Assembly (NCBI GenBank): GCA_951640165.1
Contig: OX621250.1
Span: 8,556,001 to 8,620,000, forward strand
Reading direction: 5' to 3'
Length of the DNA stretch: 64,000 nt
Origin: Pseudoips prasinana
Lineage: Eukaryota; Arthropoda; Insecta; Lepidoptera; Nolidae
The notes under the pieces were generated by a model. The model saw only the letters and a list, made by a program, of their open reading frames with translations, did no database searches and was not told where the DNA came from. A program made the translations under genes and the position numbers. Shown here piece after piece: positions 22,166 through 32,715 of the stretch. The first letter of the stretch is position 1; each line of letters starts with the position of its first letter.

Positions 22166-22235
22166 GGCTCTAAAAGTATGAACTTCTGGTTAAATGTTTA
22201 TTTTCCACTAACGAATATTCGTGCATCTGAAGTAA

Positions 22236-22330
22236 ATTCTAATCATCATCATCATGTCAGCTAAAACACTCCACTAATGGACAAAAACCTTTCCTAAGGT
22301 CCCTCATTAGAGGAGTGGGCGTAATTTGGC
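22236..22330 (-). mobile_element. RTE-type LINE 3' terminus, short fragment
   Basis: Read minus it ends TTTTAGCTGACATGATGATG, the RTE 3' tail style also seen at 3592-3604. Confidence 0.65.
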
Positions 22331-22734
22331 CTAGGATTCGTTTACTGGAAAAATATCGAACCTTGACTAGCAGGCGTTTAGATATGTTTGGGCAAGGAAA
22401 TACTTGAGTTATTTTAGGGTCATTTTGTGCAACTGTTTCTCTACGTTTATACGCAAATGTGCTTGCGTTTCGTCAGGTTGAGGATTTTATAGTTACAAAT
22501 GCAAACAAAAGGTAATTAATGAAGGTCACGGCTGGACATGACGCATTCGCGGTCGTACTCTCGACCAGCGAGTATAATAACATATCGGTTTAAATTAAAC
22601 CACTTTTGCGGTAAGTCATATACAAGATGTGACGTAAATAATGGAGTAAATTGATAGAGCACAACGTACCCGTGAAACAAAACGAATAAAATAATATTGT
22701 GAAATACGAAAATATATTTTGATGATGACGGACG

Positions 22735-22992
22735 GATATCACCGTAGCCTAGTCGGTAGTGATCCTGCCTACGAAGCTGGTGGTCCTGGGTTTGAAACCC
22801 GGTAAGTGCAAATATTTGTGTGATGAGCACGAATATTTGTTTCTGAGTCATGGATGTTTTCTATGTATATAAGTATTTATCTATCTATATAAGTATGTAT
22901 ATCGTCACCTGGTACCCATAGTACAAGCTTTGCTTAGTTTGGGGCTAGGATGATCTGTGTGACATTGTCCCCAGATATTATTATTATTATTT
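22735..22992 (+). mobile_element. SINE-A copy 2 with ATT tail, target of the Dong-like LINE
   Basis: Box A TAGCCTAGTCGGTAGTG, box B GGGTTTGAAACCCGGTAAG, body with TGTGTGATGAGCACGAATAT, TAAGTATTTATCTATCTATA and GCTTAGTTTGGGGCTAGGAT, and a tail CCCCAGAT(ATT)n at 22970-22992. The (ATT)n tail is where the 4-kb LINE sits. Confidence 0.9.
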
Positions 22993-23116
22993 CTTTTATT
23001 TCATGTCTTTCTTATTTGATACATTTACAAATATATAGTAACAAAAAATATATATTTATAAATATAAAAAATAGTTATCCAATCGGCAACGGGAGCAGGG
23101 TCCATGCTACCGATGG

Positions 23117-26100
23117 TCAAGGCTCCAGAGAGAGGAACCTCCTCACAATACGCGCCGTCTCCAAAAGTACTGCCTTCTGAACCTGACCCTTGACCCAACT
23201 GCCTAACGCGAGCCTTTTAAGGTGACGGTCGAGGCTCTTGGCAATCAAACCGTGGGCAGAAACGACAATCGGTACAATGATCGCCGAGTCAACGTCCCAC
23301 ATGTCAACAACTTCGCGTGCTAGGTCAAGGTATTTAATTTCCTTGTCTTTTTCAGCTTTCACAAGGTTGTCATCATGTGGGACAGCAACATCAACGATCA
23401 CTGCCCGGCGCTCTTGGCGATCCACCATCACAATATCAGGCTTATTGGCTACAATAGTCCTATCTGTGATGATGGATCTGTCCCAGTACAATGTGACACG
23501 GCCATTCTCCAGTATTGTCTCTGGAAGGTATCTGTAGTACGGCACCTCCGACGTCACAAGGTTGTACCGCAAAGCAAGTTGCTGGTGGATTATCCTGGCT
23601 ACTTGATTGTGCCTGTGCAAATACTCACCATTAGCAAGACGGGAGCAACCAGAAATTATATGTCTGAGGGATTCCCCAGGGCGGTGACATGCCCGACAAA
23701 TGTCAACAGTACCATCCCTCAGTATGAATCTCCGGTAGTTATTCGTCATTACTACTTCGTCAGTAATTGCACAGACAAAACCCTCGGTTTCCGCAAAAAG
23801 GTCACCGAAACGTAGCCAGGCTACTGAGGCTGTTAAATCTACATCTGGCCCGTGCAGGGCCTTGTAAAATCTGCCATGAAGTTCCTTGCTCTGCCATACC
23901 TCCTTGCGGTCATTGGTACTAAGTACCGCAGGTTGACGCCAGTTAGTTTTGGCTAAGGATAGAGCGGTGAATCCATTGTCCACGGCGATCACGTCCGCAT
24001 GCATACCCACACTATTATGTAGGAAATAGTTTCTAAGATTATACAGCTCACGGTTATGCAGAGTTTTAGCATTTAAAAAGCCACGACCACCACATTTCCG
24101 CGGGATGTACAATCTCATCACAGAAGAGCGGGGGTGATGCATCCGATGTGATGTCAGCCGCGATCGGACTGTTCGGTCCAGGGCGTCTAGCTCAGTTTGA
24201 GTCCACTTGAGTATTCCAAAGGAGTACAACAAGACTGGCATGACCCAGCCATTGTAAGCACGCACTTTGTTCCCTCCCGACAAAAGGCTTTTCAGCACTT
24301 TTGTCAAGCGGCCCAAGAAGCGCCCCCGCAATGACTCCTTCATGTCAGCCTCTTTGATGCCTAATGCCTGTGACATACCCAAGTACTTGTAGGTTTCGGT
24401 TGCAGAGAGGGCTACTAAGTTAATGGAAGCTGAGAGTTGGGTGCTCTCAGATTCCACTATCTTCCCTCGTTTTGCATGCATGACTGCACATTTGTCAATA
24501 CCAAACTCCATTCTGATAGAGCTACTGAAGTTTTCTGTGAGCTTCAGTAACGCTGACAAGTGAAGATTGCTAGAGGCAAATAACTTTAAGTCATCCATGT
24601 AAAGGAGGTGTGATATTACTTGACCTCCTCTCCGCAGTCGATAACCTAACCCAGAATCCTCTAGTAGTGTGCTCAGAGGGTTCAGAGCTAGGCAAAACCA
24701 CAATGGGCTCAAACTGTCGCCCTGAAAGATTCCCCGTTCTATCCTTATAGGCTCACCGTTCCCCAAGATCTGGCGAGATCCTGGATTGAGAAGGACTGTG
24801 CTCCATTGCTCCATACATGTCCTCAGGAAGGTACGTACAATTGTATTTATTTTATACAATTCCAGCACTCTCATAAGCCAAGTATGGGGCACGGAATCAT
24901 AGGCCTTCTTGTAATCTATCCAGCATGTCGACAGATCTTTTCGGTTTCGGCGTGCCTGCTGGCAAATAGCCGTGTCAATAAGAAGCAATTCCTTAGTACC
25001 GCGGGACCCATTTCTACATCCATTTTGAGCTGTAGATATAATTGCATTTCGGTCGATGTGATTGCAGATTTTGGTTTTTAATATTGATGTTAAAATTTTG
25101 TATATAGTTGGAAGACAAGTAATTGGTCTATAGTTCTTGGGTTCCGCGGTACTACCTGACTTATGGATCAAGTGGGTTACACCTGTGGTCATAAATTGTG
25201 GGAGCGAACCTGACTCTAAAGCCGACTGGAATTTGGTCGCCAAATATTCGTGAGAGCTACGTAGCCATTTTAACCAAAAATTGTGCAGTCCATCTGGCCC
25301 TGGAGATTTCCAGTTAGATAAACGGTAGACTGCACTAGCTACGTCGTCGGGTGTGATAGAAGTACGATCCATTTCTTCAATAGGCTCACACACACGTTTA
25401 ACGACCCCCATCCAATCGCCCTCGGAGTGAGCGATGGGTACCGACCAGATATTACGCCAAAAAGATATCATGGCGTCACTATCTGGCCGGGGCCCATCGC
25501 CGTTAGTCCGTTGTTCAGTCTGCTCCCACAATTTATATACCCATCTCTGGTCCTTTTGGAATTTGTGGTTTTGGGAATATCGATCCACGCGTTTTTTATA
25601 TCTCCGAATACGACTAGCCCATGCATAAATTTTTTGTTTTAAGAAATCTATGCGCTCTGGAACATGTGATATGTAGTCGCGGGGACTAATATCAGTCCCC
25701 ATAAATACCTTCTTTACAAAGCGCATGACTCGAGGACGGGTGTTACCCTCTTGAAAGGATCGAAGCTTGTCAATGAGCACCCTAGCCTCACGGATACGCC
25801 GCTCAATCCTGCACTGCCAGGTTGGTACAGCAGATCTCGGTCGTGTAGCTCCATCATAATCAGGGAACTTGACTCGTGCTACACGACATGCGGTAATAGC
25901 CGCGCAATACAGGAGAGCATGTATATCCGTGAGGTCTTCACTAGTGGCAAAGTATTCTGCCATGATCGAATCTAGGGTGCACACTAATGTTTTATTTTTA
26001 TTATGCATGGGCAAGCGCGGCAACCGTGGTTTGAGATTATTTGGCACGGACCGATATTCTCGAACCACAACCTCTAAGGTGCTTCTTATTTCATTGTACA

Positions 26101-26701
26101 ATGTAATACTTACGTCAGTAGTCATATCATCCCCATCGTCTCCCGCACTAGCGACAGAATGCGGTGGGGCCATGGTGAATGTTTGGGCCACGGGCGGGAC
26201 GGGAATAATACGGCTATTGAGGGCCTCCGAGCGAAGCTGATCAAGCACGGTATCGTTCAACATATTATTACGCTGAATAACCCGTACCTGATCCGAAAGT
26301 CGCTGTGCCGATACGTTCACAGTTGGTTCAAGTACCTGGAAAAAAGACAGCATTCGAGCACGATATGCAGTAAGTTGAGTACCCCCCTCTGTAGCCTCAA
26401 AATATGCGCGCATCACATTTTCATTAATGGAGTTAGTCCATCGCATGCGCTGCACATTACCACCGGGAGCGGAGACCCTGCTCGGGGCTGGTTGCCTCGT
26501 AAGTCCCAATTCTCGCGGTGGCCGGGCTCTTCGCCGCCGTATTGGTGGAGACGACGTCGGCGGAGAAAAATATTCATCGTCATCGTTGTTCGCGGTGGAG
26601 TTTGGCGAAACCACCACTGGGACGGTATCAAACGCTTGGGTGGTGGAGCGACGCGGCGATGAGTCCGGGGGTCTTGCTCGTGCTCTCCGTCTGGTCAGCA
26701 T
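23117..26701 (-). CDS. Dong/R4-like LINE polyprotein (RT plus restriction-like endonuclease), intact
   Basis: An uninterrupted 1194-aa ORF starting ATG at 26701. The N-terminus is basic and proline-rich (RRRRARPP near 55-62, AT-hook-like); I see no N-terminal zinc finger. RT core: SPGPDG 466-471; DYKKAYDSV 596-604 with the first catalytic Asp at 596; GIFQGDSLSPL 657-667; YMDD 701-704 with the two other Asp. A CCHC knuckle (C1002, C1005, H1014, C1019) is followed by a PD-(D/E)XK endonuclease, KPD at 1087-1089 and IVDVAVP with D1104. Such proteins nick the target and prime cDNA synthesis on it. All catalytic residues I know for the family are present, so the copy may be active or recently so. 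Confidence 0.9.
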   Translation of the reverse strand: MLTRRRARARPPDSSPRRSTTQAFDTVPVVVSPNSTANNDDDEYFSPPTSSPPIRRRRARPPRELGLTRQPAPSRVSAPGGNVQRMRWTNSINENVMRAYFEATEGGTQLTAYRARMLSFFQVLEPTVNVSAQRLSDQVRVIQRNNMLNDTVLDQLRSEALNSRIIPVPPVAQTFTMAPPHSVASAGDDGDDMTTDVSITLYNEIRSTLEVVVREYRSVPNNLKPRLPRLPMHNKNKTLVCTLDSIMAEYFATSEDLTDIHALLYCAAITACRVARVKFPDYDGATRPRSAVPTWQCRIERRIREARVLIDKLRSFQEGNTRPRVMRFVKKVFMGTDISPRDYISHVPERIDFLKQKIYAWASRIRRYKKRVDRYSQNHKFQKDQRWVYKLWEQTEQRTNGDGPRPDSDAMISFWRNIWSVPIAHSEGDWMGVVKRVCEPIEEMDRTSITPDDVASAVYRLSNWKSPGPDGLHNFWLKWLRSSHEYLATKFQSALESGSLPQFMTTGVTHLIHKSGSTAEPKNYRPITCLPTIYKILTSILKTKICNHIDRNAIISTAQNGCRNGSRGTKELLLIDTAICQQARRNRKDLSTCWIDYKKAYDSVPHTWLMRVLELYKINTIVRTFLRTCMEQWSTVLLNPGSRQILGNGEPIRIERGIFQGDSLSPLWFCLALNPLSTLLEDSGLGYRLRRGGQVISHLLYMDDLKLFASSNLHLSALLKLTENFSSSIRMEFGIDKCAVMHAKRGKIVESESTQLSASINLVALSATETYKYLGMSQALGIKEADMKESLRGRFLGRLTKVLKSLLSGGNKVRAYNGWVMPVLLYSFGILKWTQTELDALDRTVRSRLTSHRMHHPRSSVMRLYIPRKCGGRGFLNAKTLHNRELYNLRNYFLHNSVGMHADVIAVDNGFTALSLAKTNWRQPAVLSTNDRKEVWQSKELHGRFYKALHGPDVDLTASVAWLRFGDLFAETEGFVCAITDEVVMTNNYRRFILRDGTVDICRACHRPGESLRHIISGCSRLANGEYLHRHNQVARIIHQQLALRYNLVTSEVPYYRYLPETILENGRVTLYWDRSIITDRTIVANKPDIVMVDRQERRAVIVDVAVPHDDNLVKAEKDKEIKYLDLAREVVDMWDVDSAIIVPIVVSAHGLIAKSLDRHLKRLALGSWVKGQVQKAVLLETARIVRRFLSLEP

Positions 26702-26898
26702 TTTGGTTGTTTATAACATTATTGTCTGTATGGATATTGATTTTCATTGTGATATCTGTCACTTTCACTCATGTCAAACTGTATGTAGTACCAACGTCGA
26801 TGCATATTTTAATTATTTCTTGTATTTCTAATCAGCCGTAGTTGTATGTTAAAATTTAAAATAGATTATACACAATAATTTCAAGTTTGCAAGTAATA
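26702..26898 (-). other. 5' leader of the Dong-like LINE
   Basis: Lies between the start codon and the hairpin at 26899. Plus-strand frames here and opposite the ORF are shadows of the LINE gene. Confidence 0.55.
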
Positions 26899-26932
26899 TA
26901 ATACGAGAGATAATTTATTATCTCTCGTATTA
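26899..26932. repeat. Hairpin near the LINE 5' end, 15-bp perfect stem
   Basis: Arms 26899-26913 (TAATACGAGAGATAA) and 26918-26932 are exact reverse complements with a 4-base loop, 20 bases inside the right target duplication. Confidence 0.9.
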
Positions 26933-27229
26933 ATTTATTATTATTATTATTATGTCCCCAGATATTATTTTTATCCCCCCATACAAAATTCCTCAGCTGA
27001 TTAACTTGTTTGTGTCGAATATAATGTTTGCTTTTGTATTCAGTGGTTAATGTTGGTTTAAACTCCTTAAGCTTGCGCCTTTTAAAGAATATCATTATGT
27101 ATTATTGAACAAAAATATTTAGCATTTTTTTAATATTTACCATAAAAATACATATCATAAAACTTTCTATAGATAAAGTGCCATAAACCTCTGGGGCTTA
27201 AGTATGACACTTTAGAATGTTAAAATAAA

Positions 27230-27860
27230 AATAAAAATAAAATATGATTTATTGACATAAACTTATTACAGGTGGTTTGAATTCCCTGACCCCTGAACTA
27301 GTAGAAACTGTATGTCAGGAGCCAGTGTCTTCACCTTATGATTAGGTACTTAAATATGTCATGTTATACAGTGTCATATTAATATTATTAATGTAACAAA
27401 AATTCAAAAGTGTGGGTATGCTTGAGTGCGTGTGTGCGTGCGCATGTGTGTGTGTGTGTGTGTGAGGGTGTGTGTGTGTGTGAGAGGGTGTGTGTGTGTG
27501 TTTGCGTGTGTGTGTGTGTGTACGTGCGTGCAGGTGTATGTGTGTGTGTGTGTGAGTGCGTGCATGTGACATAAATTACATACATATTCATACATAATTA
27601 TCTTTTTTCATTAAAATGTTCTCAACATCATCATAACTTTTTGCGCTAAGCCATTGTAGTACAGTTGTTCGAAATTTATATTTGGTCTGATTTTTACAGT
27701 TCATTTGGATTTTTAAAATTTTGTTGTATAGTGTCGGTGCTAATACATTAAAGTGACGCTGGGCAAAAGTAGTTTTAACAGGTGGTACAGGACAGCGGTC
27801 AACACGTTTGGGTGCAGTGGGTAGAGTAGGTACAATCCTAAGATGATATCGTAGCAATAT
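27230..27860 (-). mobile_element. Jockey/CR1-like LINE 3' end with (GT)n in its UTR
   Basis: Read minus, 27857-27591 translates to a LINE C-terminal pattern: TTFAQRHFNVLAPTLYNKI, then FRTTVLQWLSAKSYDDVENI. The 3' UTR runs to an AATAAATCATATTTTATTTT end at about 27230. It contains an imperfect GT microsatellite at 27411-27570. The 5' part of the element is missing. Confidence 0.75.
27411..27570. repeat. Imperfect (GT)n microsatellite
   Basis: GT/GTGC/GAGGGT variants over about 160 bases. The His-Thr-rich minus-strand frames here are products of the repeat, not genes. Confidence 0.95.
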
Positions 27861-28014
27861 CTGGTGGACGAATAATTTTAATGTTAATTCATCGGTTAAC
27901 TAAATAAATACCCATACACATTATTATAACTAATTACTAAAACAATCTTACTACAACTCAGGTACCTACTCCTATACAGGTACTATACAGGGTACAGGTA
28001 GGTAACTCCTATAT

Positions 28015-28350
28015 ACCGTGTTCACCCGCAGAGAACGAGGTCCTGGGTTCAAATCCCGGGTCGGGCCACAAAGTGATTTTGGGACTTTTCTGACATCAGC
28101 CCGAAGTCTGGGAGTTGGCGGTATTATACCCCCGTGCCTCGGAGAGCACGTAAAACCCTCGGTCCTGTAATTGAGCTCTTTCCGGTCGTGCCACTAGGCG
28201 TCCCATCGGATCATGAGAATGATTGACTGATGGAATAGGAAGTGCCCCTGTGTTTGCGCACACTCTTGTGCACTATAATATGTCCCGCGCAGATGGCTAA
28301 TATCTATTGAGATTGGTCGCCGTGGCCGAAATTCGGCTAGGAGAACATTA
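28015..28350 (+). mobile_element. SINE-C copy 2, 5'-truncated
   Basis: Starts within the tRNA-like head (GGGTTCAAATCCCGGGTCGG) and then follows copy 1 to CGGCTAGGAGAACATTATTA. Confidence 0.85.
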
Positions 28351-28756
28351 TTATTATACTAACATAATACTACGATGTTTACTACGCAATTTTGTCGTAT
28401 TCATTAAACTGCAATCATGCTGACCGGGAAACGCCATATTTTACTAATGTATCTGCAATGTGCGCCGCGAAAATAGAAATAAATAAAATTATTCATTGGA
28501 TTAGTCAAATCAAATTCTGGCTGATTTTATAATCCTGATGAGTTTTCCGACCTACTTAGCAGCCATGGAATGAGTGCTTTATTTCACAGTGTCGCATTTA
28601 TCATTATTATATTGGTTAGACCCGAGGCTAGGGACAAGTTAATCAACTCCCTTTTAACTCTTAATTAGGGTACAAATTCGAAATGCGGAGCGATATACGA
28701 CTTTTTTTTTAATTGGCGGAAATGTATGCTTTATCTATCAAGTAAATTTAGAAAAA
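28351..28756. other. No gene seen
   Basis: AT-rich; no recognised element. Confidence 0.45.
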
Positions 28757-29328
28757 ATCGGCCAAGCGCAAGTCGGACTCGCCCATGAAGGGTCCGTAGC
28801 AGCAAGTATTTCAGTTGATGAAATAAAAGCAAATTTACGATATATGAAAGATATTATAAAAAAAAACTACTTGCGAGATCTCGTTCAAACCAATTTTCAA
28901 TATTTTTTTTTAGTTTTATCATTCTCTTATTTTAGAAGTTACAGGGGGGGGGGGGGGGGTACACTCATTTTACCACTTTGGAAGTGTCACTCGCGCAAAC
29001 TATTCAGTTTAGAAAAAAATGATATCAGACACCTCAATATCATTTTTGAAGACCTATCCATAGACACCCCCATGTATCTAGGGTGCGACGAAAAAATTTC
29101 TTTTTGAGTTTCAGTTCTATTTATGGGTCCCCCCAAAATAATTGTTCTTTTCTATTTTTAGGTAAAAATCTTATTGCGGTTTACCGAATACATCTACTTA
29201 CCAAGTTTCAATAGTAAAGCTCTTATAGTTTCGGAAAAAAGTGGCTGTTACATACGGACGGACAGACAGACATGACGAATCTATAAGGGTTCCGTTTTTT
29301 GCCATTTGGCTACGGAACCCTAAAAACA
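28757..29328 (+). mobile_element. Rep-G, long form, copy 2
   Basis: Colinear with 13775-14372, including the G run (about 28946), the GACGGACAGACAGACATGAC stretch and the TACGGAACCCTAAAAA end. Confidence 0.8.
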
Positions 29329-29341
29329 GTATCTATGAATA

Positions 29342-29392
29342 AGTGTTGCCACAAGAGCGTGAGTCGGGTTAACGCTCTATTGTGGCAACACT
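29342..29392. repeat. Hairpin with 19-bp stem, one 2-base bulge
   Basis: AGTGTTGCCACAAGAGCGT at 29342-29360 pairs with 29372-29392. Unexplained by any neighbouring repeat. Confidence 0.8.
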
Positions 29393-30210
29393 TTCGGACA
29401 GGTTGACAAAAATATCTCCATCAATCCAAAAATCAAGTTCAGATATTTTTGACACGAAATTTGACCGGTAATTTCAACGCCACACTTCAACAAATGCGGT
29501 TGAGCGAAGCGAATAGTTGTCGAATCTAGTAGCACTATATAAATATTATAAACTTACTTACCATGAATAAGTATTTATCCTCTTATGTTTCGGTAGGCAG
29601 AATCATAAAAACACCATAAATAGTCAACACCTGAGCAGAAGGAAGATACATCCCTATAAAAACAAAATTTTTGACCATGTTTCATATATAGTATTTATAT
29701 ATTAAAGTCATAAAGAGGCCCTTTGATCCAAGATATGATGATACTATTTATACGTTTATGGAAACAAGCTTGTGTAGGTACAGATAACTAGTTTCCACTC
29801 ACAGTTACACCACCGCGTTAACCAAACTTTCTGTGATGCTATATTTTGTTACGGACCAAGATCTACGTTGCAAATTGCAGACAGAACCCACTTTTCATTA
29901 GATCATTGCTACATAGCTGGGGTGCTAGTAAAAATTTTCAAACTACTACGCATGGTTAGATTGTTTTTAACCACTTTCTGTTTTAATACTGAACCTATTT
30001 GTCTGAAATTTGGAACGCAGTCCGCAACAAAATATAGTAGTCATTACAGAAAAAATTAAACACGACTTTTACAGTTAGTCTAGGAGGCTTTGAAACAGTT
30101 CGTGTATATAATGTGCTTTTTATACGAGACATATTAAGTACAGTTAAATCAATTAAGTGGTTCAAAGAACAGAAACGCCAGCATTATATGATTATATTGC
30201 TGGCGTTTCA
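29393..30210. other. No gene seen
   Basis: AT-rich; a 63-codon plus frame at 29868-30059 has no domain signal. Confidence 0.5.
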
Positions 30211-30374
30211 TCATACTTATATTATATTATAAATGCAAAAGTTTGTGAGTATAGTTTTATGGATGTTTGTTACTCACGCAAAAACTACGGAATAGATTCT
30301 CTTGATACTATGTAGTAACACTTAGGTTATAATTTATAAAGTTTAATGCGAGTGAAATCGCAGGGCATAGCTAG
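30211..30374 (+). mobile_element. Short Helitron, plus strand
   Basis: Starts TCATACTTATATTATATTAT after host A (30210). Ends with the hairpin-like GCGAGTGAAATCGCAGGGC and CTAG at 30371-30374, followed by T. Confidence 0.7.
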
Positions 30375-30431
30375 TCTTTTCAATTTTAATAACTATACAT
30401 TTAACAATTTGTATTCCAGAGTCTGCTTAAA

Positions 30432-30608
30432 TCACACTAATGTTATAAAGGAGAAAGTTTGTGAGTGTGTATGTTTGTTACCGCTTCACGTCTAAACGGC
30501 TAAAGCAAGTTTGATAAAATTTGATATGGAGTTAGCTGACACCCTGGATTAACACCTAGGCTATAACTTATAACGTTTGACGCGGAAAAAGCCGCGTGGC
30601 ACAGCTAG
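30432..30608 (+). mobile_element. Short Helitron, 177 bp, plus strand
   Basis: Starts TCACACTAATGTTATAAAGG after host A. Ends with hairpin GCGGAAAAAGCCGC and CTAG (30605-30608) before T. Closely related to 31124-31298. Confidence 0.8.
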
Positions 30609-30654
30609 TAACTAATAACTACTCTATCTTAGTAAATAAATAATATATATATCC

Positions 30655-30905
30655 CGAGACATTATTCACACAGGGTCATCTTATCCCAAACTAAGCAGAC
30701 TTTGTACTATGTTAACTAGATAACTGATATACTGTACATATACTAATTTTCTTTTTGTATATACATACTTATATAGACAACTACACTAAGACTCAGGACA
30801 AATAGACGATGTTCATAGAAATAAATATCTATCCTGGGTACGAAATAAACCCACGACCAGCGGCGTGGAATGCAAGCATTTCCTAACCATGCCACAGGCC
30901 TCTCC
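30655..30905 (-). mobile_element. SINE-B copy 4
   Basis: Minus-oriented: tail near 30655, CCCAAACTAAGCAGACTTTG, then the tRNA-like head around 30830-30895. Confidence 0.8.
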
Positions 30906-31123
30906 GTTACGTATGAGTGTATAAAATGACTATAGAGCTCGGGCTATAGTTTGAGCTACTCACCTGAAACGGGTTCCCGTTAATAGTTCACATTCTTGTC
31001 CCTCAACAAAATGTGAACAACATTTTTACGTGTAAGGGCACTGTCCCTTAACCTAACAAAATATTACTTTCATCTCAACCCTTTGGTGTTGAAAAAGGGA
31101 TGCCGTTATGGATTTATGAAATA

Positions 31124-31298
31124 CTAGCAGTGCCCCGCGGTTTTACCCGCGTTAAACTTTATAAATTTTAGCCTATGCTAATCCAGGGTGACAGCTAAAT
31201 TAATACCAAATTTTATTAAAATCGCTCCAGTCGCTTAGACGTGAAGAAGTAACAAACATACACACTCACAAACTTTCGCCTTTATAATATTAGTGTGA
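31124..31298 (-). mobile_element. Short Helitron, 175 bp, minus strand
   Basis: Minus start TCACACTAATATTATAAAGG at 31298. Ends with hairpin CGCGGGTAAAACCGCG and CTAG at 31127-31124, host T beyond. Confidence 0.8.
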
Positions 31299-31335
31299 CT
31301 AGCTGCGCCCCATGGCTCTACCCGCGATTTAGGAA
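31299..31335 (-). mobile_element. Helitron 3' end fused to the next Helitron
   Basis: Minus-strand CGCGGGTAGAGCCATGGGGC then CTAG ending exactly where the neighbouring Helitron begins (31298). Confidence 0.6.
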
Positions 31336-31339
31336 TTTA

Positions 31340-31560
31340 CTGCTTACTATGCTCATAGCTTGATACTCTTACCGGTCCGTGATTGCTTACCGTGCTTCGG
31401 AGGGCACTTTAAGCTATCGGTCCTGGGACCGATAGCTTAAAGACACAACTGGTTGAAGCCGTTAGGCAACAGTCGTTAAGCCATGTCAGAGACCTACCGG
31501 GTGGCTTAAACAACTCTGATACTACGGTAATCACTGCCCAAACGATAAGTAGTAGTAGCA
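31340..31560 (+). mobile_element. 5S-SINE copy 2, rearranged
   Basis: Keeps TCTTACCGGTCCGTGATTGC and the body (CGTGCTTCGGAGGGCACTTT, TAAGCTATCGGTCC, CACTGCCCAAACGATAAG). It lacks most of the 5S core and contains a short inverted duplication of GACCGATAGCTTAAAG near 31405-31441. Confidence 0.65.
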
Positions 31561-31579
31561 ATTTACTTATTCAGTGTAT

Positions 31580-32110
31580 AAAATTAAATAAAATACACTT
31601 TATTGTACACAAAAAAAAGAACATTTAACAATGAAACATTAATTATAATGTACAATGTCTTATCGCATAAAGCGATTTCTTCGAGACAACCTTTGGATGG
31701 ATAGGAATTAAATGTGTAAATTGCCGGGGATGGTGCAACAAAGTGTGGTACATAGATAAAACAGAAGAAAAGAGATAATTAAAAAGGTAGACTAAAAACT
31801 AAAAATATGTTATTGATCATATTACACTGTATACATAAACGTAAATAAAATACTATATTATACTATACTATAAATATAATACTATATTATAATACTATAT
31901 TCATATAAAATACATTAATAATTATTATGATAGAGACAGATAGTGGTCTTTCACAAGTCTTTTGAAGCTTAGTATATTCTGAGAGCATTTAATAGAAAAT
32001 GGTAACTCATTCCACAAACGAGCAGCTTGGACTGCAAATGATTTGTCCATAAAGATGGAAGAGTGCGCTGGAATGTGCATAATTTATCTTCATTCGCAAT
32101 ATCAACCAAA
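31580..32110 (-). mobile_element. LINE 3' end, Jockey/CR1-like
   Basis: Read minus, the right side encodes HSSIFMDKSFAVQAARLWNE and LPFSIKCSQNILSFKRLVKD, a typical non-LTR C-terminus. The 3' UTR includes a GTTGTCTCGAAGAAATCGCT block and ends GTGTACAATAAAGTGTATTT near 31590. It is 5'-truncated. Confidence 0.75.
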
Positions 32111-32292
32111 TCCGTTCAGCCGTCTTTGTATGATGGAGAAACCAATATTCAAACATCTGAGCATACACAAACTTTTACATTTATAATCTAACTGCGCCCG
32201 GGGTTTAAAATTGTCAGGAAGAAATTGCAGCAGCAATAACTTAATATTAATAAGTATTTGTTATATTATTATTATGTTTGTTCATTGATGTA

Positions 32293-32414
32293 CACACGGC
32301 TACCACATCAAGCTATGCATTACCAGTATAAGCTGATCCGGCATTGTGTAGGATTTTGATACAATGAGAGGTCAACTTATAGTGGAATACTATAGCTTGA
32401 TGTGTAGCCGTGTG
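32293..32414. mobile_element. MITE with CACACGG ends (MITE-CAG relative)
   Basis: 122 bp, TA flanks at 32291-32292 and 32415-32416. Inverted ends share the ACATCAAGCTAT block with the MITE-CAG families. Confidence 0.75.
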
Positions 32415-32465
32415 TACAATAAAGAGTATTTTACTTTACTTTTGCTGTACATTGATCACAATGTA

Positions 32466-32715
32466 CGACGGTCACCGTAGCCTAGTTGGTAGTGCTCCTG
32501 CCTACGAAGCTGGTGGTCATGGGTTCGGATCCCGGTAAGTGAAAATATTTGTGTGATGAGCACAAATATTTGTTTCTGAGTCATGGATGTTTTCTATGTA
32601 TATAAGTATTTATCTATCTATATAAGTATGTATATCGTCGCCTGGTACCCATAGTACAAGCTTTGCTTAGTTTGGGGCTAGGATGATCTGTGTGACATTG
32701 TCCCTAGATATTATT
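32466..32715 (+). mobile_element. SINE-A copy 3
   Basis: Complete: box A TAGCCTAGTTGGTAGTG, box B GGGTTCGGATCCCGGTAAG, body and (ATT)n tail. Nearly colinear with 22735-22992 but without an insertion. Confidence 0.9.

Larger units (their letters stand above)
22993..26952 (-). mobile_element. Dong/R4-like non-LTR retrotransposon, apparently full length
   Basis: A single-ORF LINE on the minus strand with a 124-base 3' UTR and about 250 bases of 5' leader. It sits in the (ATT)n tail of SINE-A. The 17 bases TGTCCCCAGATATTATT occur at both flanks (22966-22982 and 26953-26969), giving a target duplication. Its C-terminal restriction-like endonuclease and insertion into a TAA-type microsatellite match the Dong branch of the R4 clade. 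The clade call is inference from architecture and target. Confidence 0.8.

Noticed and set aside
23238..26841. Plus-strand ORFs of up to 167 codons
   Set aside because: Shadows opposite the intact Dong-like LINE ORF, with no independent domain.
27342..27595. His-Thr-rich minus-strand ORFs
   Set aside because: Translations of a GT microsatellite in a LINE 3' UTR.
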